A DNA stretch of 64,000 nt from Lepisosteus oculatus (lineage: Eukaryota > Chordata > Actinopteri > Semionotiformes > Lepisosteidae): NCBI RefSeq assembly GCF_040954835.1, contig NC_090716.1, positions 17,297,275-17,361,274 of the forward strand. The letters run 5' to 3'. The notes below the pieces were generated by a model, which had not been told where the DNA came from, made no database searches, and saw only the letters and a program-made list of their open reading frames with translations. A program made the translations under genes and the position numbers. This document shows, piece after piece, positions 42,350-54,171 of this stretch (the first letter of the stretch is position 1; each line of letters starts with the position of its first letter).

Positions 42350-43530
42350 ACAAGTCATTTCCTCTGTATCTGGTCTTTCTTTACATATCAGAAAAGTGAA
42401 CTGGTGGCTGTTGAAAAGTGTCTGCTCCGTACGTAATATACATGTAAAAGATGTGATTAAATATCTTGGTATTAAGATTTTCAAAAAGGTGATTTTGTGA
42501 TTTGATGTTCTCTACCTTAGTAAAATAAAAAAAAAACTTTATTCATGGTTGTTATTTGTCAAACACGGGCAGAAGGAGGCCTAAATGCTACAGGGTTTAG
42601 AGCATCTAATACCGATACCGACAGAGTACTATTTACAAAGTTAAGCAAAGTAGGTGGTGTATGTTTCCCTAATTTAATCATTCAGGAACTAGCGGGTATA
42701 GACTTTTTACTTGAATGTCATTTGGATGCTGGAAACCCCCCTGAAACTTGCCAGCTTCCATGAAGAAGTTCTCCTCACGTGGTCTCTTATAGATAAACAT
42801 ACCTCCCATAGATACATCATCTAGAATACAGAGAAAAAATAAACCTGTGCTTTGAAAACTGGGTTTAAAATAGTATAAGCGGGGTCAACAAATTAACTGG
42901 TGTGGATGATGAAATGTAGAATCAAGCAGATTTTATGAATAGATATAATGTTTGTGATACGTCTGATAACAATCCGTCGTAACCAGAGCTACTCCTAGAG
43001 AGGTATTGATGCTTTTAAGAAACTAACAGTATACCATCAGAAACTATGGAAGAATTTACAACCTTGATTAGACTACAAGGAAAACAATTTAGTTATACTT
43101 GTACTAATAAATACTTCAGATCCCTCTCGCAATCTCACAATATCTTGTCAAACTATTTTGGAGCACCTCTTTGGGGAAAGTGAGTGGAATCAAACATGAC
43201 TATTGTCAAACAGATTTTGTATGAATAATAAGGTTAAGGCGTCAGTACAAAATTGGACATTGAATCGACCCGGTAAAGATACACAGTGTGCATAGATTTA
43301 ATTGATAATTGTCTTTCTCAAAGCAGCCCAGAAACCTTACGTTTGTTTTTGTTTTGTTCTGTTGTTATAACACTCTGAACAGATCGGCAAAATGGTGTAA
43401 AGAAAGGCTTCTAATTCTGACATTTCCTGTAGACAAATTGATGTTATTTTACTGCTCAATACTGCTGAACGGAATCTAAAATATAATGTATCATTGGCTT
43501 AATCATTATACTTGCTCGTTATTAGATGTA
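42350..43530 (+). pseudogene. Decayed L1-like LINE, copy 2
   Basis: Carries the same broken fragments as 31,600-32,780 (GGLNATGF at about 42,580, FLFCSVV at about 43,350), so it was dead before the duplication. Confidence 0.65.
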
Positions 43531-43944
43531 TAAATAGCCTAAAGATGAGAAATAATCGAAAATTGAATAATTAGACCGTATGTCGTAGTAGCAGATTGTA
43601 CTTCTCGCCTAATTGATGTGGTCGAGCAACACCACAATCGCCATACAATCCGTCCGTTCTCATGCTCTGACTTTCAGGTTGGGCAGTGGAATGGATTCCA
43701 GGGCAAACTCGTTCTTGTTTGAATATCCGTGTGAAATCTCGCCCAATATAACGGGTAAGCTCATGCACTGAAATGATGCGCTTCCAAATTGAAGCGACAC
43801 GCATTTGAATAATTCAAAATACACACGAGGGAACGTCTCCAAACCATGTCTAAGTATCACAACATGAAAGCTGTGCGTACCTTATCTTTATTTGCCTGTA
43901 TAATGTACTCCGGTGATCTGTAACGTAGTCTTGCGTGCATCGTA

Positions 43945-44364
43945 AAGGATCCGGACTTCCGGCTACGGAAAACCCGGAGTGGATCGGCCTTTCCACCGGA
44001 CCCGGACTTCCGGCTACGGAAAACCCGGAGTGGATCGGCCTTTCCACCGGACCCGGACTTCCGGCTACGGAAAACCCGGAGTGGATCGGCCCTTTCACTG
44101 GATCCGGACTGCCGGCTACGGAAAACCCGGAGTGGATCGGCCCTTTCACTGGATCCGGACTGCCGGCTACGGAAAACCCGGAGTGGATCGGCCTTCCACT
44201 GGATCCGGACTGCCGGCTACGGAAAACCCGGAGTGGATCGGCCCTCCACTGGATCCGGACTGCCGGCTACGGAAAACCCGGAGTGGATCGGCCCTCCACT
44301 GGATCCGGACTGCCGGCTACGGAAAACCCGGAGTGGATCGGCCCTTTCACTGGATCCGGACTGC
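43945..44364 (+). repeat. 50/51-bp GC-rich minisatellite, 8 copies
   Basis: The first three units keep TTCCGG and the last five have TGCCGG, the same polarity as in cycle 1: ETS-core units lie at the upstream end. Confidence 0.95.
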
Positions 44365-44570
44365 GAGCAGCTTTTGTCCAATCGGCGCTGAGATTTCAGC
44401 AGGAGGCGGGAGAGAGGCTCTTGTCCAGTCACACAGCTTCAGTCCCGGGACTTTTCCGAATTCCGGCGGGCGGTGACACTTCCGAGAAATGTCCACTGGG
44501 TGGCGACAGAGATACACGAGTCCACGGAGCTGAGTCTCAAAGCGCTATCGGAAAGACTTGAAATCGGAAA
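44365..44570 (+). promoter_or_regulatory. CCAAT/GC-box promoter-like block, alpha copy 3
   Basis: CCAAT at about 44,379, GGAGGCGGGAG, and the GAGAAATGTCCACTGGGTGG signature. Nearly identical to alpha copy 1. Confidence 0.5.
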
Positions 44571-44920
44571 GAAATAAATTTGTTACATTTTAATCCCATT
44601 GAAAAGGAAGATGAAAATATCGTTTGTATTTTTAAACATTATTATACTTGCGCAACATAATTATTAAGGGAATGGTGTGAGAGGAGACCGTGTTTGAACA
44701 GTTTAAGACGGATGTAAAGACATTTTGTTTCAGAATGTCTTTCTGAAATGTGTCCGTTTCTGTGTTGTAAGAACGTTGAAGCATGGACGGGCCTTATCTG
44801 CATTTACCTTGTTGAATCTTTTTTTCCATAAAATGTACATGTATTATTACATGTATCCTGACAATACGACTGCTTCGTTACGTTTTCTTGTAGTTTTTGG
44901 TCTCATAAAAAATACAAAAG

Positions 44921-45020
44921 TATGAGTCGATGACGTCAAAATGGTGTCGCCCACAGGGCTTATGGGTAATGTAGTCTCTATAGTTCACTGGGCTGCCCTG
45001 CCCATGTGTTTCGCTGATTT
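44921..45020 (+). promoter_or_regulatory. CRE / ZNF143-like block, alpha copy 3
   Basis: Perfect TGACGTCA at 44,931-44,938 and intact TATGGGTAATGTAGT. The leading GACGCGAG is changed to GTATGAG, and the E-box position is CATGTG. Confidence 0.5.
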
Positions 45021-45256
45021 CATTGAACATTAGAATGAATTATATTAATACAATTTCAGCGTATTTATCGTGTCTTGTATTTCTTTGTCTCTCTTATGTG
45101 TTCCCTTGTGTGTATGTTTTCTTGTATTTCACGTGTCTGCAGCGCTGGTTAATCGACCCGGCACATAAAGCAAACCCACTGTCCTCGTGTTTCTTAGCTC
45201 CCGTCTTGTTTGCAAACTTTTCTCCTGTGTTTATTTTACTTTGTCAATAAAACGTG

Positions 45257-45270
45257 GTTGCCGGGGAAAC
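45257..45270 (+). promoter_or_regulatory. RFX X-box-like site, right half mutated
   Basis: GTTGCCGGGGAAAC, the same mutation as at 15,937, so the change predates the split of cycles 1 and 3. Confidence 0.5.
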
Positions 45271-45349
45271 GGTGCTGCAGAAGTTGTTTCGAGCTGACCT
45301 CTAGGAGGTAAACAGTCGGCTTTTGTAATCTAATCAGCGAGCAAAGCAG

Positions 45350-45610
45350 AAACGTTAGTCTAAAAAGCGCTGGCTGGAGTATTTTGTGGACATTATGCAG
45401 AAGAAAAGGAAGAAACGGTGAGTCGCAGGCTGTCGGTAAATATCAGCGCTGGACACCAGCCTCACACCGCTGGGCTCACTGCACCATGAGCGAGTCCGTC
45501 GGCGCCTCCTCCTGCTGGGGTGTGTTACTGCAGGAGTGAGGAGTCTCCGGTCCCCGGTCGCGTCATGATCTGCAAGTGGAGGTGAGAGACGGCGGCGCGG
45601 TGGGTGGCAG
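45350..45610 (+). other. Exon-like segment with splice donor, alpha copy 3
   Basis: AAACG|GTGAGT at 45,417/45,418. Then ATGAGCGAGTCCGTCGG, a second donor-like GTGGAG|GTGAGA, and a SINE head with about one and a half 60-bp units to about 45,705. Confidence 0.35.
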
Positions 45611-45821
45611 CGCTGGGAGCCTGGATTTAGTTCCTGGGGTGCTGTGTGTGTGGAGTTTGCATGCTCTCCTTATGTTCTCGTGGGTCTAGTTCCTGGGGTG
45701 CAAAATTCTGTTTATTTCACAAGACGGACCCGAGCAGCAGCATGTGTCTGCAGCGCTCATCCTTCCTGCATGTTTGCAAACTTTTCTCCTGTGTTTATTT
45801 TACTTTGTTAAATAAAACGTG

Positions 45822-45835
45822 GTTGCTGGGGAAAC
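45822..45835 (+). promoter_or_regulatory. Extra X-box-like site in cycle 3
   Basis: GTTGCTGGGGAAAC, with mismatches in both halves. It belongs to a module repeated in tandem only in cycle 3. Confidence 0.4.
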
Positions 45836-45899
45836 GGTGCTGCAGAAGTTGTTTCGATCTGACCTCCGGGAGGGAGACAGCTGGCAAAGCCGAAACTGA

Positions 45900-46110
45900 A
45901 ACTTTAGTCTAAAAGGCGCTGGCTGGAGTATTTTGTGGACATTTCGCAGAAGAAAAGGAAGAAGCGGTGAGTCGCAGGCTGTAGGACAGGACTGTCAGGG
46001 AAATGTAAGCGCTGGGCTGAGCGAGTCCGTCGGCGCCTCCTCCTGCAGGAGTGAGGAGTCTCCGGTCTCCGGTCGCGTCCTGATCTGAATGTGGAGGTGA
46101 AAGGCTGAGA
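45900..46110 (+). other. Second exon-like segment of cycle 3
   Basis: AAGCG|GTGAGT at 45,966/45,967. The ATG of the 17-codon frame is lost (GCTGAGCGAGTCC), which argues that this small frame is not maintained. Confidence 0.35.
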
Positions 46111-46129
46111 GACGGCGCACATGCTCTGC

Positions 46130-47389
46130 ACATGTTCTCATGTGTCTGGTTTCCTGGAGTGCTGTCTGTGTGGAGTTTGCATGCTCTGCTCATGTTCTCA
46201 AGGGTTTCCTGCCGCTTCTGCAGTCCAGTGTTGGTGAGTCTGTCGGGTTGATTGTGTTGTGGTGTGAGTGTGCCCTAAAGGGGGTTTTAATAGTATGGGG
46301 TTTGTGTGTTCACTTGTATGCAGACCACTGGAGAGACCGGTTGTTTTTTGCCAGGCAGACTAATGGCTGCATATTCAATTCCAGCTACTGATGTTGCCAA
46401 ACCAGCAAGTGGGACAGTGTTTGAAAACCCTTTCAATGAAAGGTTTGTAGAACAGTGTTGCTATTGTTCTGTTTAATTCGAGGTCACCAAGCTTATAAAT
46501 GGTCTCACAACGTTTGTCTCTTTTCAGGTTTCTCCGACCCGGAGAGTGAACAAAGAAGTGATAAGGGCCCATAACACCTAAGCTTGGCACTCTCACACTC
46601 TTCAGCCACACGAGCTTCCTCCTGGTAAAATACTGGGCAAGCCCCTTTCTGACAGGGACAGTGGAAAACCCCCTGAGGGAGATGGGCTGAGGGGAGGAAT
46701 AAAACCATCTGAGCCGGAACGGAGCGCGCTCCCGATTCCCACCAGACCCGGGAGACGACACAGGCAGCACAAGGGAAGCTGCGGAGCGCGAGTTCGCGGA
46801 GGCAAGGACCGATTGACGACCACGGGAGACAGTGGCATTGGAACAGAGGTACTGTACAGAGACTTTTAATACCTGAAGGCAAGGAGCGAGAAACCGGCCC
46901 GGCTAGCCGCTCCAAACTGAGGGGAATGGAATACAGTTCGCGGGAGGATTTCTAGTGGAACCTGAACGGAGTCTGGGGAAATGGGACCGGCCTCTCGTTC
47001 ACTGGGGCCATCAAAGACTTTACAGGTACGAAGAAGAATCGTTCGAGTGGCCACTCTTCGGTACTTGACAGAAAAGACTGCCGTCCCTCTGGATTCATTA
47101 TGACCCTTGGAAGGACCTTTTGTTGCTGCTGTTTTCGTTGTGTCTTTGGCTGATGGTGAATGTGGATAGAAAATAAAAAGGTCACTTATACGATACACAT
47201 GCTTGTCGCTGGTCTGTGTGGGCATTGGTGGATCTGGGAGATCAACAGAACCTGTGGTAATGGAGAGGGGCCCTAGCACCCTGTTTGCATTGCTAGGTGC
47301 CGTAGTCATATATGAGGCAGGAAATAATTCTTGTTTGAGGGGTCACCTCACTGTGACACGAACGTGTTGGGAAGACGCGCCAGTTCTGA
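46130..47389. other. Second copy of the 16.3-17.5 kb segment
   Basis: Near-identical to cycle 1, including the SINE-body fragment (46,140-46,300) and the acceptor-like TCTCTTTTCAG at about 46,527. No gene recognised. Confidence 0.6.
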
Positions 47390-47970
47390 CGTTAGTGCGA
47401 CGGGTCTGTAGGCATTAAGGCAGGTTCTTGTGTCCTTTTTTGGAACAGGAACAATAACAGAAGATTTGAAGCAGTCTGGCATGTGCACTGGGACAATGAT
47501 TGCTTAAAAACGTCTGTAAAGATTGGAGCGAGTTGGCCAGCACAGGGCTGTAGTGTGGCTGGAGATACACAGTCAGGTCCTGCTGCCTTTTTACAGTTTT
47601 GCTTTTTGAATAGCCTTAACACATCCTGTTCTTTGCTTCACAGGGCATTCTCAAGACTTGTAAACGGCGTCAAGTCTTCGTGAGAGATTGAGTGTGAGTG
47701 GGTGTGGCACTCCAGTTGAGTGGGGGACAATAGCTCATCCCCAGGATGTGAATTATTTGGAGGAGTTGCGAGACTGCCATGGACAAGGTCGTTGGAGATC
47801 CTTTGTGTTTCAGACCTGCTGTAAAATGTGTTATCTGGTAGAGAGTGATCAAGATGTATCTGAGGGGATTTTCTTTTGGAATTGGTAACAGTTTGGAGAC
47901 CTTTCCAGACAGATAAACAGTCTTTGTTAGCAAACAGTTGTTCTAGCTGTGGACAGGAGGGGAATCAAAA
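47390..47970 (-). pseudogene. L2-like reverse transcriptase relic, copy 2
   Basis: Same fragment as 17,513-18,130 (KKAAGPDCVSPATL), with one extra small deletion: TCTGGCATGTGC against TCTGGCACTGTGC. It decayed before duplication. Confidence 0.72.
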
Positions 47971-48489
47971 GGTAGAGAACACTATTTTTAGAGAAATGGC
48001 CCTAAAGGAACAAAGCATAGTGTAGGATGCCACTAGCTTAAGTCTTAACAGCACTGCATGAGAGGAGATGCCAGTGTCTATTTGTTCTGAGGGGTCCTCA
48101 GAAAGGTCAAAAGGTTGCAAACAGATAGGAGACTGGTTATATGCCTGAAGCTTAGCTAGAGGAACATAACATTGCTGGAATGCTGAGAGGGGAGGTTATC
48201 AGAGCCTAATGTTATTGCGAAAAATGGCAACTAGGTATAGAAGATGTGATGAATGTCTGTCCTGTGAATTGTTAAGGGTTTCATGTAATTGTGTGTCCAA
48301 GTAGTCCGGACTGCTGTGCTATGTGTTGTTTGTCTTGTGAATTTTCTGTTTTACACCTATTGTATCCATAGTGGTACGGGCCAAATCCTATTTAAAGGGT
48401 GTTGCGAGCACTGGGGTTTGTTGGGAGTGGTAAGTTAGGAGTCTGGAAATGAGAGCAAGGTGCGAGTGGATATGATAAAAAGATTGTTC

Positions 48490-48760
48490 CTTTATTTTGT
48501 TTCTGATACCTGGTGAAGAGACGCAGTGAGTGTTTGTGTGGCCAGCTGCGTCAACTTCAATAAAACTGGCCTTTTGGTTTGTTTGAGTGCTGACTTGCTA
48601 TGGTGTATTTTTTCTCTCTGTGAACAACACGTCCTACGGCCAACACTACCCACACAGGAGGTGTGTGCGTGACAGCTCCTCAGCTGCAGCAGGAGTCCAA
48701 GTGTGCACAGATTTCTTGTTGGGGTTTGTTGTTTGAAGTTTCTGTTTCGATGTAGGAAGC
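48490..48760 (+). repeat. AATAAA-bearing duplicated segment, copy 4
   Basis: As at 18,655, with GAAGAGACGCAGTGAG where copy 1 has GAAGAGAAGCAGTGAG. Confidence 0.6.
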
Positions 48761-49109
48761 AATTGTGCCAACACGTGGTCCGAGTTATAGCACGGGACGA
48801 GAGCTCCCTAAGAGCGCCTGCCTCCTGCCCGATTCGACGTCTAAAATCATCACAGAACGAGAGGAGCCAACAGGAATGCAAGTCTCTTCTGGTGAGGAGC
48901 CTCCGACACAGCCCCCAGTACTGGGTGTGCAGAAAGAATCCTGTTCTACAGTTGTGGTGCGAAATGGCCTCCAGTCCTTGTCAAATGCTGGGTTTCTCTG
49001 GACTGCAGTCCCCTCCGCATTTGGATGATTGTGATTGGTGTTGCTGCAGCTGTGCTGTCCTGAGACTGACTGGTGTCAAGACCAGCTGTACTCTGGGATC
49101 AGCAGGGCC

Positions 49110-50370
49110 TAGTGGTGGTATGAATTGTGGCCTCTGTTTCTCAGGTGTAACAAGTGTTTGATTACTCGGTTCTGTATGTTTATCAATAGTGGGTACTGGC
49201 CTAATTCAGCCCTGCACTCGCTGTTAGCTGTTTTTCTCTGCGCAAGGAGGAGTTTCAACAGGGTGTACTCCTGGTCTGTGAGGGGACCCCACACTTCACT
49301 GCCGTATAGGGCAATGGGTTGGATTACACTTTCAGATATTTGGAGCCAAATTCTTGATGGTGGGTTGACATTGAGAAGAGCCTCCTTCTTATTGCGTAGA
49401 AAGCCCTGAGTGCCTTCTCCCTCAGTGCCTTCACTGCCAGGTCAAAACTCCCAGAAGAGCTGATGGTGAGACCGAGATATGTGTAGCTGGATGTGTGCTC
49501 CAATGTGTTGTTGTTCAGTGTGAATTTGTACCCGTTTCCCTGAGGTCTGGCTTTCTCCTGGAAAACCATAACTCTTGTCCAGATTGACTGGCAGTGCCCA
49601 GGTGTGACAGTCCTGCTCCAGCAGTGCCAGGCTCTGCTGTTCTGGGTCCAGATGGGCTGGCAGTGCCCAGGTCTGACAGTCCTGCTCCAGCAGTGCCAGG
49701 CTCTGCTGTTCTGGGTCCAGATGGACTGGCAGTGCCCAGCTCTGACAGTCCTGCTCCAGCAGTGCCAGGCTCTGCTGTTCTGGGTCCAGTTTGGCTGGCA
49801 GTGCCCAGATGTGACAGTCCTGCCCCAGCAGTGCCAGGCTCTGCTGTTCTGGGTCCAGTTTGGCTGGCAGTGCCCAGATGTGACAGTCCTGCTCCAGCAG
49901 TGCCAGGCTCTGCTGTTCTGGGTCCAGATGGGCTGGCAGTGACCAGGTCTGACAGTGCTGCTCCAGCAGTGCCAGGCTCTGCTGTTCTGGGTCCAGATGG
50001 GCCATCAGAGCCCAGGTGTGAATGTGATGGGATGTGTGGCGGTTTGGTAGGAAGCCAGTCTGACTCTAATGCAGGACATTGTGCTCAGTAAGGAGGGCCG
50101 GTTATCAGATATTCAAGACTGAAGCCCCGGTACCTGTTGGGGTCGAGTCTGTCTCCATTCTTACAGACGGGCGTGATCAGTCCTTGATTCCAGGCCTCAG
50201 GGAAACAGCCGGCCGTCAGGACGAGGTTGAGGAGTTTGAGCAGGCTTTGCTGCAGGTCTGAGCTGCAGTTGGGTCAAGCGTTGTTGACTGTGTCTTGGCT
50301 ACAGGCCTTTTGTGGTCTGAGAGTTGTCTGTTTGTGTATGTGCTTATCTTCTTTAGGGTGTGCATATAGT
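49110..50370 (-). pseudogene. LINE reverse transcriptase relic with internal array, copy 2
   Basis: The fuller copy on the 3' side. Minus strand adds WGPLTDQEYTLLK and CRAELGQYPLLINIQNRVIK (49,150-49,290), C-terminal LINE motifs that are deleted in cycle 1. The finger motif NRYRG lies at about 50,130. It lacks bases present at 20,237-20,268 in cycle 1. Confidence 0.75.
49590..50010 (-). repeat. 69-bp LINE-derived minisatellite, about 6 copies
   Basis: Units read HLDPEQQSLALLEQDC on the minus strand, with AHLDP and AKLDP variants alternating. Two AKLDP units stand next to each other here, against one in cycle 1, so the array has rearranged since duplication. Confidence 0.9.
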
Positions 50371-51366
50371 GTCTAACCATCTCACAGTATCTGAGGCGCA
50401 GTTCAGAGTGGTGTGGTGTTGTTTTAGTTCTGGTAGTTCTCTTCAGTTGTTTCTGCACTCTGTATCAAACCATTTGATATTGTTTCTGAGTGTGTTTCAT
50501 ATGAATGTAGTCATTTTGATTTTAAGGCTAGTTTCTCAAAAACATGGTTTAAATTTATGAACGATTTGTTGGTTTGATACAGAGCGTTTTGAAATGTAAG
50601 GGATCAAGTAATGGGTTTATTTGCTGCTGAAACGAGAAGAAAGAAAAAAAAGAAATGAGACAATTAGCTTGTAATGAGTTTATAACAACAGTAATTAGAT
50701 TCCTGCAAGCACTCTTTTCATTGTCCAACAACTGAAAGCTTTTAGGTATAAAGGAAGGGTCCTCTAATATTTGATGTGTGAGATTGTCGTTCTATTGGAG
50801 ATGTTAGTGAGTCTGAGGATTTGTGTTAATATGTCAATACTGCTACTACTATTAATAATACAGCATGGCAAGACTTCTTTCAGTCATTTCCCACCCCTCC
50901 ACCTCAGTGAATCACACATGTTAAACTTCCATCTCGTGTTCCAGATCAGACATGAGCAATCCTATATTACAAATACTTACCACCAGACAATTTAACCAGA
51001 CAATAATTTAAGCAATTATTAATTCAACAGAAGCAGCAGGACGAGTAAAGTGCCCGTCTGATGGCCGGTCCGTGGAATTAAACTGGAAAAGTTCTTAGAA
51101 ATGATTATTCTTACAATAAGGTGCCAATGGCGCCGCTTGGTGGTCATTCAGCAAAATTTCACCGAAAGTTTTTTTTAATTCAAATACCGTTAGTAATGTT
51201 CGTATTAATAAGTTATTTTAATTTTAAAAATATTTAAGCATTTTCAACAGCAAAGAATGCAAAGAATACATTGCATTGCAAACAAGAGTAATGAATGAAT
51301 GTATTGTACATGGATACAAAATACAAAATAAATACAATAAACCCAAAATTAAAATAACATTCAAAA
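50371..51366. other. Duplicated noncoding segment with L2 empty site
   Basis: Matches 20,520-21,085 joined to 22,751-23,177. The junction CTTCCATCTCGTGTTCC at about 50,926-50,942 is the uninterrupted L2 target. Confidence 0.8.
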
Positions 51367-51460
51367 GGCGCGAGTCGATGACGTCAGAAGGAAGTCGCCC
51401 ACAGGGCGTATGGGTAATGTAGTTTCTAGTTCTGTGACCCGCACTGCCCACGTGTTTCGG
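51367..51460 (+). promoter_or_regulatory. CRE / ZNF143-like / E-box block, middle copy of cycle 3
   Basis: TGACGTCA at 51,379-51,386, TATGGGTAATGTAGT and CACGTG are all intact. It is 4 bases shorter than 23,178 after the ZNF143-like site. Confidence 0.5.
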
Positions 51461-52660
51461 TGATTTGATTGAACATCAGAATTAATTATATTGTACCATT
51501 TCAGCGTGTTTATCGTGTCATGGATTTCCATGACTGTCTTGTGGGTTCTCTTGTGTGTCATGTTTATTTTAGTGGGTGGCAGTGCTGGGGCCCTGAACTG
51601 TAATCATTCGTGTTACTCATTATCATTGTTACTGTGACCCCCCTGGGAGGAGGGGACCTTTGTAAGATTCCTGTCCTGGCAAGCAGCAGGTGAGAGTTTG
51701 CTGTCCGACTCAATTACACCTCCGCTACCTCATTTCACCTCTTTCACCAGCCTGCAAAGGGGGTTGTGATAATATGGGGTCTTTCTCTTTAACAACCTCA
51801 AACCGCAGGAAAGAAATGCTTCATTTATAAGATTGAAATATAACCAGAAAGTATAAAAATAGCTATTTGTGTGTATCATGTCAGAAATATTTGTTTTTAT
51901 TTTAAAAGAATTTAGAAGAGAAATATGATTAATAAGGCAGTAGAATCCATTTGAACTGTCATTTTCCTGTTTAGGTTGGAAAGTTTAATTTGATCAAGTC
52001 CACTTGAGTGCCTAAGCAACTGTTTGGGTAGTTTGGCTGGTGTGGTGGTGCTCTCCAAATACCTGATCCAAACGGACAGAGAGACAAAGTGAGAAAGAAA
52101 AGGTGTAAATAACAGACATATCATATGCAGAATACAGTAATGTGCTGTTCAGCACAGTGACCTAGAGTGAAGATGGAAATCAGTCATTCTAGTGCTCTCA
52201 ATGGTTTTCCATTACAAACGGACCAGGGCTTCCTGAGACACAGGCAGTTGGAGTTATATAGAGTTAGAGGTTGTTTTCACGGCACCAGCCGACTAAAGCA
52301 GAGACCTCCTTCCACTCCAGATTTTTTTTTTTTTATTTGGGTGGGATCATCTGGAGTCTTGATTCCTTTCACCGAGTCAGCAGTAGATACACAGCTGTTA
52401 GCATAGGAGGAGTACAGAAGAGGTGACAGCAGTGCTGGGGACCCTGGTATCTCTTCCACTGAGGACCCTCTGGCACAACCAGAGGTGTGAAATTGAAATT
52501 GTTTGGAAGGAATGGGAAGCTAAAGGCAGAGTCACAATCTCTGATTCATGTAATCAAAACAGTAAGTTCTTTCCTCAGGCAGCTTCGTTAGAACATTTTA
52601 AATAGATGTAAAAGTGTATTTACAGACTATATCAGCCCTTATCTTTATTAACCTGGTTTA
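51461..52660. other. Second copy of the 23.3-24.4 kb segment
   Basis: Close match. It keeps GGTATCTCTTCCACTGAGG near 52,446, which is missing from cycle 1 but present at 57,078, so cycle 1 has the deletion. No gene. Confidence 0.55.
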
Positions 52661-52788
52661 ATCTTTTTTTCAGAAGTGTAAATATATTATACTATGTACC
52701 CCTGATGGTATTATTGATGTGCTATAAATATACTCTTGTTTGTATTGTATCTATTTTTATTGCTACCATAAAAAGTTAAAAAGAACTG

Positions 52789-52900
52789 CACTTTCGAGAA
52801 ATGTCCACTGGGCGGCGACAGAGATACACGAGTCTATGGCGGCGAGTCCAATAGCGCCTCCGTACAGATCCTCGTTGTGCAGAGATTGAAAATCAATACA
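52789..52900 (+). promoter_or_regulatory. Promoter-like signature, beta copy 3
   Basis: CGAGAAATGTCCACTGGGCG followed by GAGTCTATGGCGGCGAGTCC, identical to beta copy 1 in this stretch. Confidence 0.4.
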
Positions 52901-53317
52901 GATGATAACTGTGACGTTTGTGACAGCAACTCTGAAAGATAACGTAAAGAAGGAAACTAATATTGACATTACTTTTAAAGAAGTTAAATAATACTACATT
53001 TTAAACCTATTGAAAGTAATATGAAAATATCGTTTGTATTTAAAAAATATGATACTTCCACGATATAATAATTAACGAAATGCTGTGAGAGGAGACCCAT
53101 GTTTAAACACTTGAAAACGGATGTAAATGCGTCTGTACAGACAATTTGAAACATGTATGGACCTCATCTGCTTTTGTTTACTATTAAACAAGATTACTTG
53201 TTTAATCTTTTTCCATAACATGTACATGTATTATCGTATGTACCCCTGACTATACTCTGTGTCATATGTATTCTTGTTTTTATGGCATGTATTGTTGTTA
53301 TAATTAAAAATAAAAAG

Positions 53318-53412
53318 ACGCGACTCGATTACGTCAAAAGGAAGTCGCCACAGGGCTTGTGGGAAATGTAGTCTTTATAGTGCTCTGGACTGCGCTCCGC
53401 ACGTGTTCCGCA
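53318..53412 (+). promoter_or_regulatory. CRE-like / ZNF143-like / E-box block, beta copy 3
   Basis: TTACGTCA at 53,329-53,336, TGTGGGAAATGTAGT, and CACGTG in GCACGTGTTCC. Confidence 0.5.
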
Positions 53413-53829
53413 GATTTGATTGAGCATCAGAATTAATTATACAATGTCAGTGTATTTACCGTGTCGCGGATTTCTATGTCTGTCTTACAAGACGGACTCG
53501 GCAGGAGCTCTTTCTTGCTCTCCGGAGTGAAGCTGCTCTGGGAAGAGACGAGCAAATCTTCAGACTCTTTGTAAATGAGACATCATGACAGCTGTGCCGA
53601 CCTGCTCTTTATTGACCTGTTGAACCTGTTTGTATAAAAAGCAGGAGTCTTGTGTACCCCTGATTGTGTTATGTGTACTCTAGTGTGTTTGCAGCGCTCG
53701 TCCTGCCTGGTTTATCAACTCGACACAGAAACAAAACCCACTGCCGTCGTGTCTGTGGGTTTCTGAGCTCTCTTGTCTTGTTTGCAAACTTTTCTCCTGT
53801 GTTTATTTTACTTTGTTAAATAAAACGTG

Positions 53830-53843
53830 GTTGCCGGGGCAAC
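53830..53843 (+). promoter_or_regulatory. RFX X-box palindrome, beta copy 3
   Basis: GTTGCCGGGGCAAC, both halves perfect. All three main beta copies keep it. Confidence 0.6.
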
Positions 53844-53941
53844 GGAGCTGCAGTAGTTGTTGCCGGAGCGGGTCTGACCTCCAGCAGGTCAACAGGCGGC
53901 TTTTTTAATCTAATCTGCGAGAAAAACAGAAATTTAAGAAA

Positions 53942-54170
53942 CCTTAGTCTAAAAAGCGCTGGCTGGAGTATTTTGTGGAAGAAACGGTGAGTCGCAGGCT
54001 GTGGGACAGGACTATCAGGGACACATCAGCGCTGGACACCAGCCTCACACCGCTGGGCTCACTGCGCCATGAGCGAGTCCGTCGGCGCCTCCTCCTGCTG
54101 GGGTGTGTTGCTGCAGGAGTGAGGAGTCTCCGGTCTCCGGTCGCGTCATGATCTGCAAGTGGAGGTGAGA
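53942..54170 (+). other. Exon-like segment with splice donor, beta copy 3
   Basis: The donor is AAACG|GTGAGT at 53,986/53,987, intact, unlike the GTGACT of beta copies 1 and 2. Confidence 0.35.
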
Positions 54171-54171
54171 G

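Larger units (their letters stand above)
33205..43944. repeat. Duplication cycle 2 (about 10.7 kb)
   Basis: Shares the alpha module, the beta module and the 27.8-33.2 kb block with cycle 1, but lacks everything matching 16.0-24.4 kb. In its place is 35,511-36,240, which contains an array-free promoter block. Confidence 0.85.
38430..43944. repeat. Second copy of the 27.9-33.2 kb block
   Basis: Colinear with cycle 1. It contains the candidate exon (38,509-38,610), the 3'-end-like segment (39,484-39,600), the dispersed repeats (40,685-40,880 and 41,100-41,290) and the candidate coding segment (41,950-42,180). The decayed L1-like LINE follows at 42,350-43,530. By eye the copies differ by a few bases per hundred or fewer. 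It has about 240 bases at 39,617-39,860 that cycle 1 lacks. No additional gene. Confidence 0.85.
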
